Source: Candidatus Hydrothermota bacterium (GTDB lineage Bacteria; Hydrothermota; Hydrothermia; B15-G9; DRBW01). From it: a stretch of DNA of 33,602 bases. Below are positions 32,805 to 33,602 of this stretch, piece by piece. Position 1 is the first letter of the stretch; every line of letters begins with the position of its first letter. The translations under genes were made by a program, and so were the position numbers. The notes under the pieces were generated by a model, which had not been told where the DNA came from, did no database searches, and was given only the letters and a program-made list of their open reading frames with translations. The stretch lies in assembly GCA_021158525.1 (NCBI GenBank), contig JAGGUL010000068.1:1-33602 (forward strand). Reading direction: 5' to 3'.

Positions 32805-33463
32805 TTTCCCTTGATCGTCAGGAAAAGGAGAAGGGCTCCTCTATCCTTGCAAAGAAGCTTACCCAGGGGCTCGATCAGGCCGGAGAAACGGCTCCAGATC
32901 TCGACCGGCGGAAAGAAAACGGCCGAAGTCCACACAGTCCTGCCCCGCGATCTCAGTTCCGGGAGAAGCTCTCTCAGTTCAAAATAGTGGGCTTTCTCGT
33001 AGATCGTCCCCGGCTTTTTCTTCCTGGCCCAGGAGCTCCTTCTGTTCAGAACTCCGAGAAGCACTCCCCCACCCTCTTTTGTCACCCTGAACATCTCGTC
33101 GATGGCTACCCCCGGGTCATCGAGAAACTCAAACACCGTTATCGAGTAAACCAGGTCAAAAATTCCGTCTTTGAAGGGTAGCTTCAGGGCATCTCCCCTC
33201 ACGAGCCCGAGGAGATCATCGCCGCACCTCTCCCCGGCGACCTTCAGCATACCCCCGGACAGATCCAGTCCGACGAGGTCGAACTTCTGAGCCAGCAGAC
33301 AGCCGAAATGGCCGGTCCCTATGCCAACCTCGAGAGCATACCCGTCCCCGAAATCTCCGAGCAGAGACAGGAGAGCCTTCCTCTCGGCCCTGTCCGCCCT
33401 TTCCCCGAGAGGAGTCTCGAACCAGGATTCATACCTGTATGCGATTTCGTCCCATATATTCAT
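32801..33463 (-). CDS. Class I SAM-dependent methyltransferase, first gene of the TPP-regulated operon
   Basis: 220 residues. Motif I ALEVGIGTGHF is at ~43-53, the acidic ribose-binding residue is in LVGLDLSGGM, and a post-motif region reads DALKLPFKDGIFDLVYSITVFEFLDDP. This is the Methyltransf_11 (UbiE-like) fold. The substrate is not evident. It is the first gene after the TPP riboswitch and overlaps thiZ by four bases, so it is made with the uptake system. ATG 33463 is preferred; its only ribosome-binding candidate is GGGAAA, which can be masked by the leader hairpin. An in-frame TTG at 33481 is less likely. Confidence 0.87.
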   Translation of the reverse strand: MNIWDEIAYRYESWFETPLGERADRAERKALLSLLGDFGDGYALEVGIGTGHFGCLLAQKFDLVGLDLSGGMLKVAGERCGDDLLGLVRGDALKLPFKDGIFDLVYSITVFEFLDDPGVAIDEMFRVTKEGGGVLLGVLNRRSSWARKKKPGTIYEKAHYFELRELLPELRSRGRTVWTSAVFFPPVEIWSRFSGLIEPLGKLLCKDRGALLLFLTIKGK

Positions 33464-33490
33464 TTTCCCACAATCGGGCAACTGGGGAAA
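33464..33490 (-). promoter_or_regulatory. Candidate SD-sequestering hairpin of the riboswitch expression platform
   Basis: On the minus strand, UUUCCC (33490-33485) can pair with GGGAAA (33469-33464), the sequence just before the methyltransferase ATG. The same CCCC is part of CCCCAG (33487-33482), which can instead pair with CUGGGG (33593-33588) in the 5' strand of the aptamer. This suggests translational control. It is inferred by eye. Confidence 0.45.
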
Positions 33491-33506
33491 GCTGCGGAAG
33501 GAAGTC

Positions 33507-33596
33507 GCGCTTCCCTACGCCGGCATTACCCGGATCAGGTTCCAGGGGTCGGCCACGAGGCCCTCTCAGCCGGGATTTACCCAGCTCCCCCAGCGC
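33507..33596 (-). promoter_or_regulatory. TPP riboswitch (THI element)
   Basis: Reading the minus strand, the conserved THI-box blocks occur in order: GGGGGAGC, GGCTGAGAGGG, GACCCCTGGAACCTGATC, CGGGTAATGCCGGCGTAGGG, then AAGCGC. P1 is formed by GCGCT (33596-33592) with AGCGC (33511-33507). The P3 arm is the short GGCCTCGTGGCC hairpin. TPP binding should switch off the downstream methyltransferase-thiZXY-thiD-thiE-PurM-like operon. The promoter lies beyond the window end. Confidence 0.97.
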
Positions 33597-33602
33597 CTCA
33601 TC

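Noticed and set aside
1-33602. CRISPR arrays, tRNA/rRNA genes, transposases, phage or defence genes
   Set aside because: Reading both strands, I found no regularly spaced repeats, cloverleaf candidates, terminal inverted repeats with a transposase, or phage proteins. The window is core and operon-dense.

Overview
The window looks like a densely packed bacterial chromosome from a diderm, probably thermophilic, uncultured lineage near the FCB superphylum (candidate phyla such as WOR-3/Stahlbacteria, Hydrothermae or KSB1 are plausible). This is inference. It rests on a FlgD-like/type-A C-terminal sorting domain at the left edge, a DUF2723 membrane protein with TPRs, KdsA (hence a Kdo outer membrane), an archaeal-style nicotinate phosphoribosyltransferase, a Trm1 tRNA methyltransferase, and heavy AGG/AGA/ATA codon use. 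I see no phage, transposon, CRISPR array, tRNA or rRNA. No gene-free stretch exceeds about 150 bases.

Layout. (a) 1-4659, + strand: the 3' end of a secreted protein gene, a strong hairpin, a membrane-TPR protein overlapped by a UbiA-type prenyltransferase, then pncB. (b) 4710-10612, - strand: a six-gene overlapping operon, truA > transaldolase > HtrA protease > MCE protein > radA > PIN/TRAM membrane protein. It is driven by a perfect-consensus sigma70-type promoter that shares its -35 region with a divergent promoter. (c) 10697-19961, + strand: a radical SAM protein (probably leaderless), DUF2723-TPR, an RnfC-like/KOW unknown, rimO (apparently starting at AUA), a HAD phosphatase, Trm1, an Ig-like lipoprotein and kdsA. 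recX (- strand) converges on kdsA with one base between the stops. (d) 20423-27700, + strand: tandem promoters, then rplM-rpsI-rpsB-tsf-pyrH-frr-uppS-cdsA (translation plus isoprenoid and phospholipid synthesis), followed by a MazG-like protein, a nucleotidyltransferase-like protein and a TPM-domain protein. (e) 33596-27846, - strand: a TPP riboswitch controlling an overlapping seven-gene thiamine salvage operon: SAM methyltransferase > thiZ > thiX > thiY > thiD > thiE > PurM/HypE-like ATP-binding protein.

The most interesting biology is the thiamine operon. It has an unexplained methyltransferase as its first gene and a PurM-fold protein as its last, the latter a candidate for the missing final kinase step (ThiL). 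Other points are a rimO gene with no ATG/GTG/TTG start, S2 with a roughly 150-residue acidic tail and an N-terminus overlapping the S9 gene, and two promoters whose -10 boxes sit at leaderless distance from the ATG.
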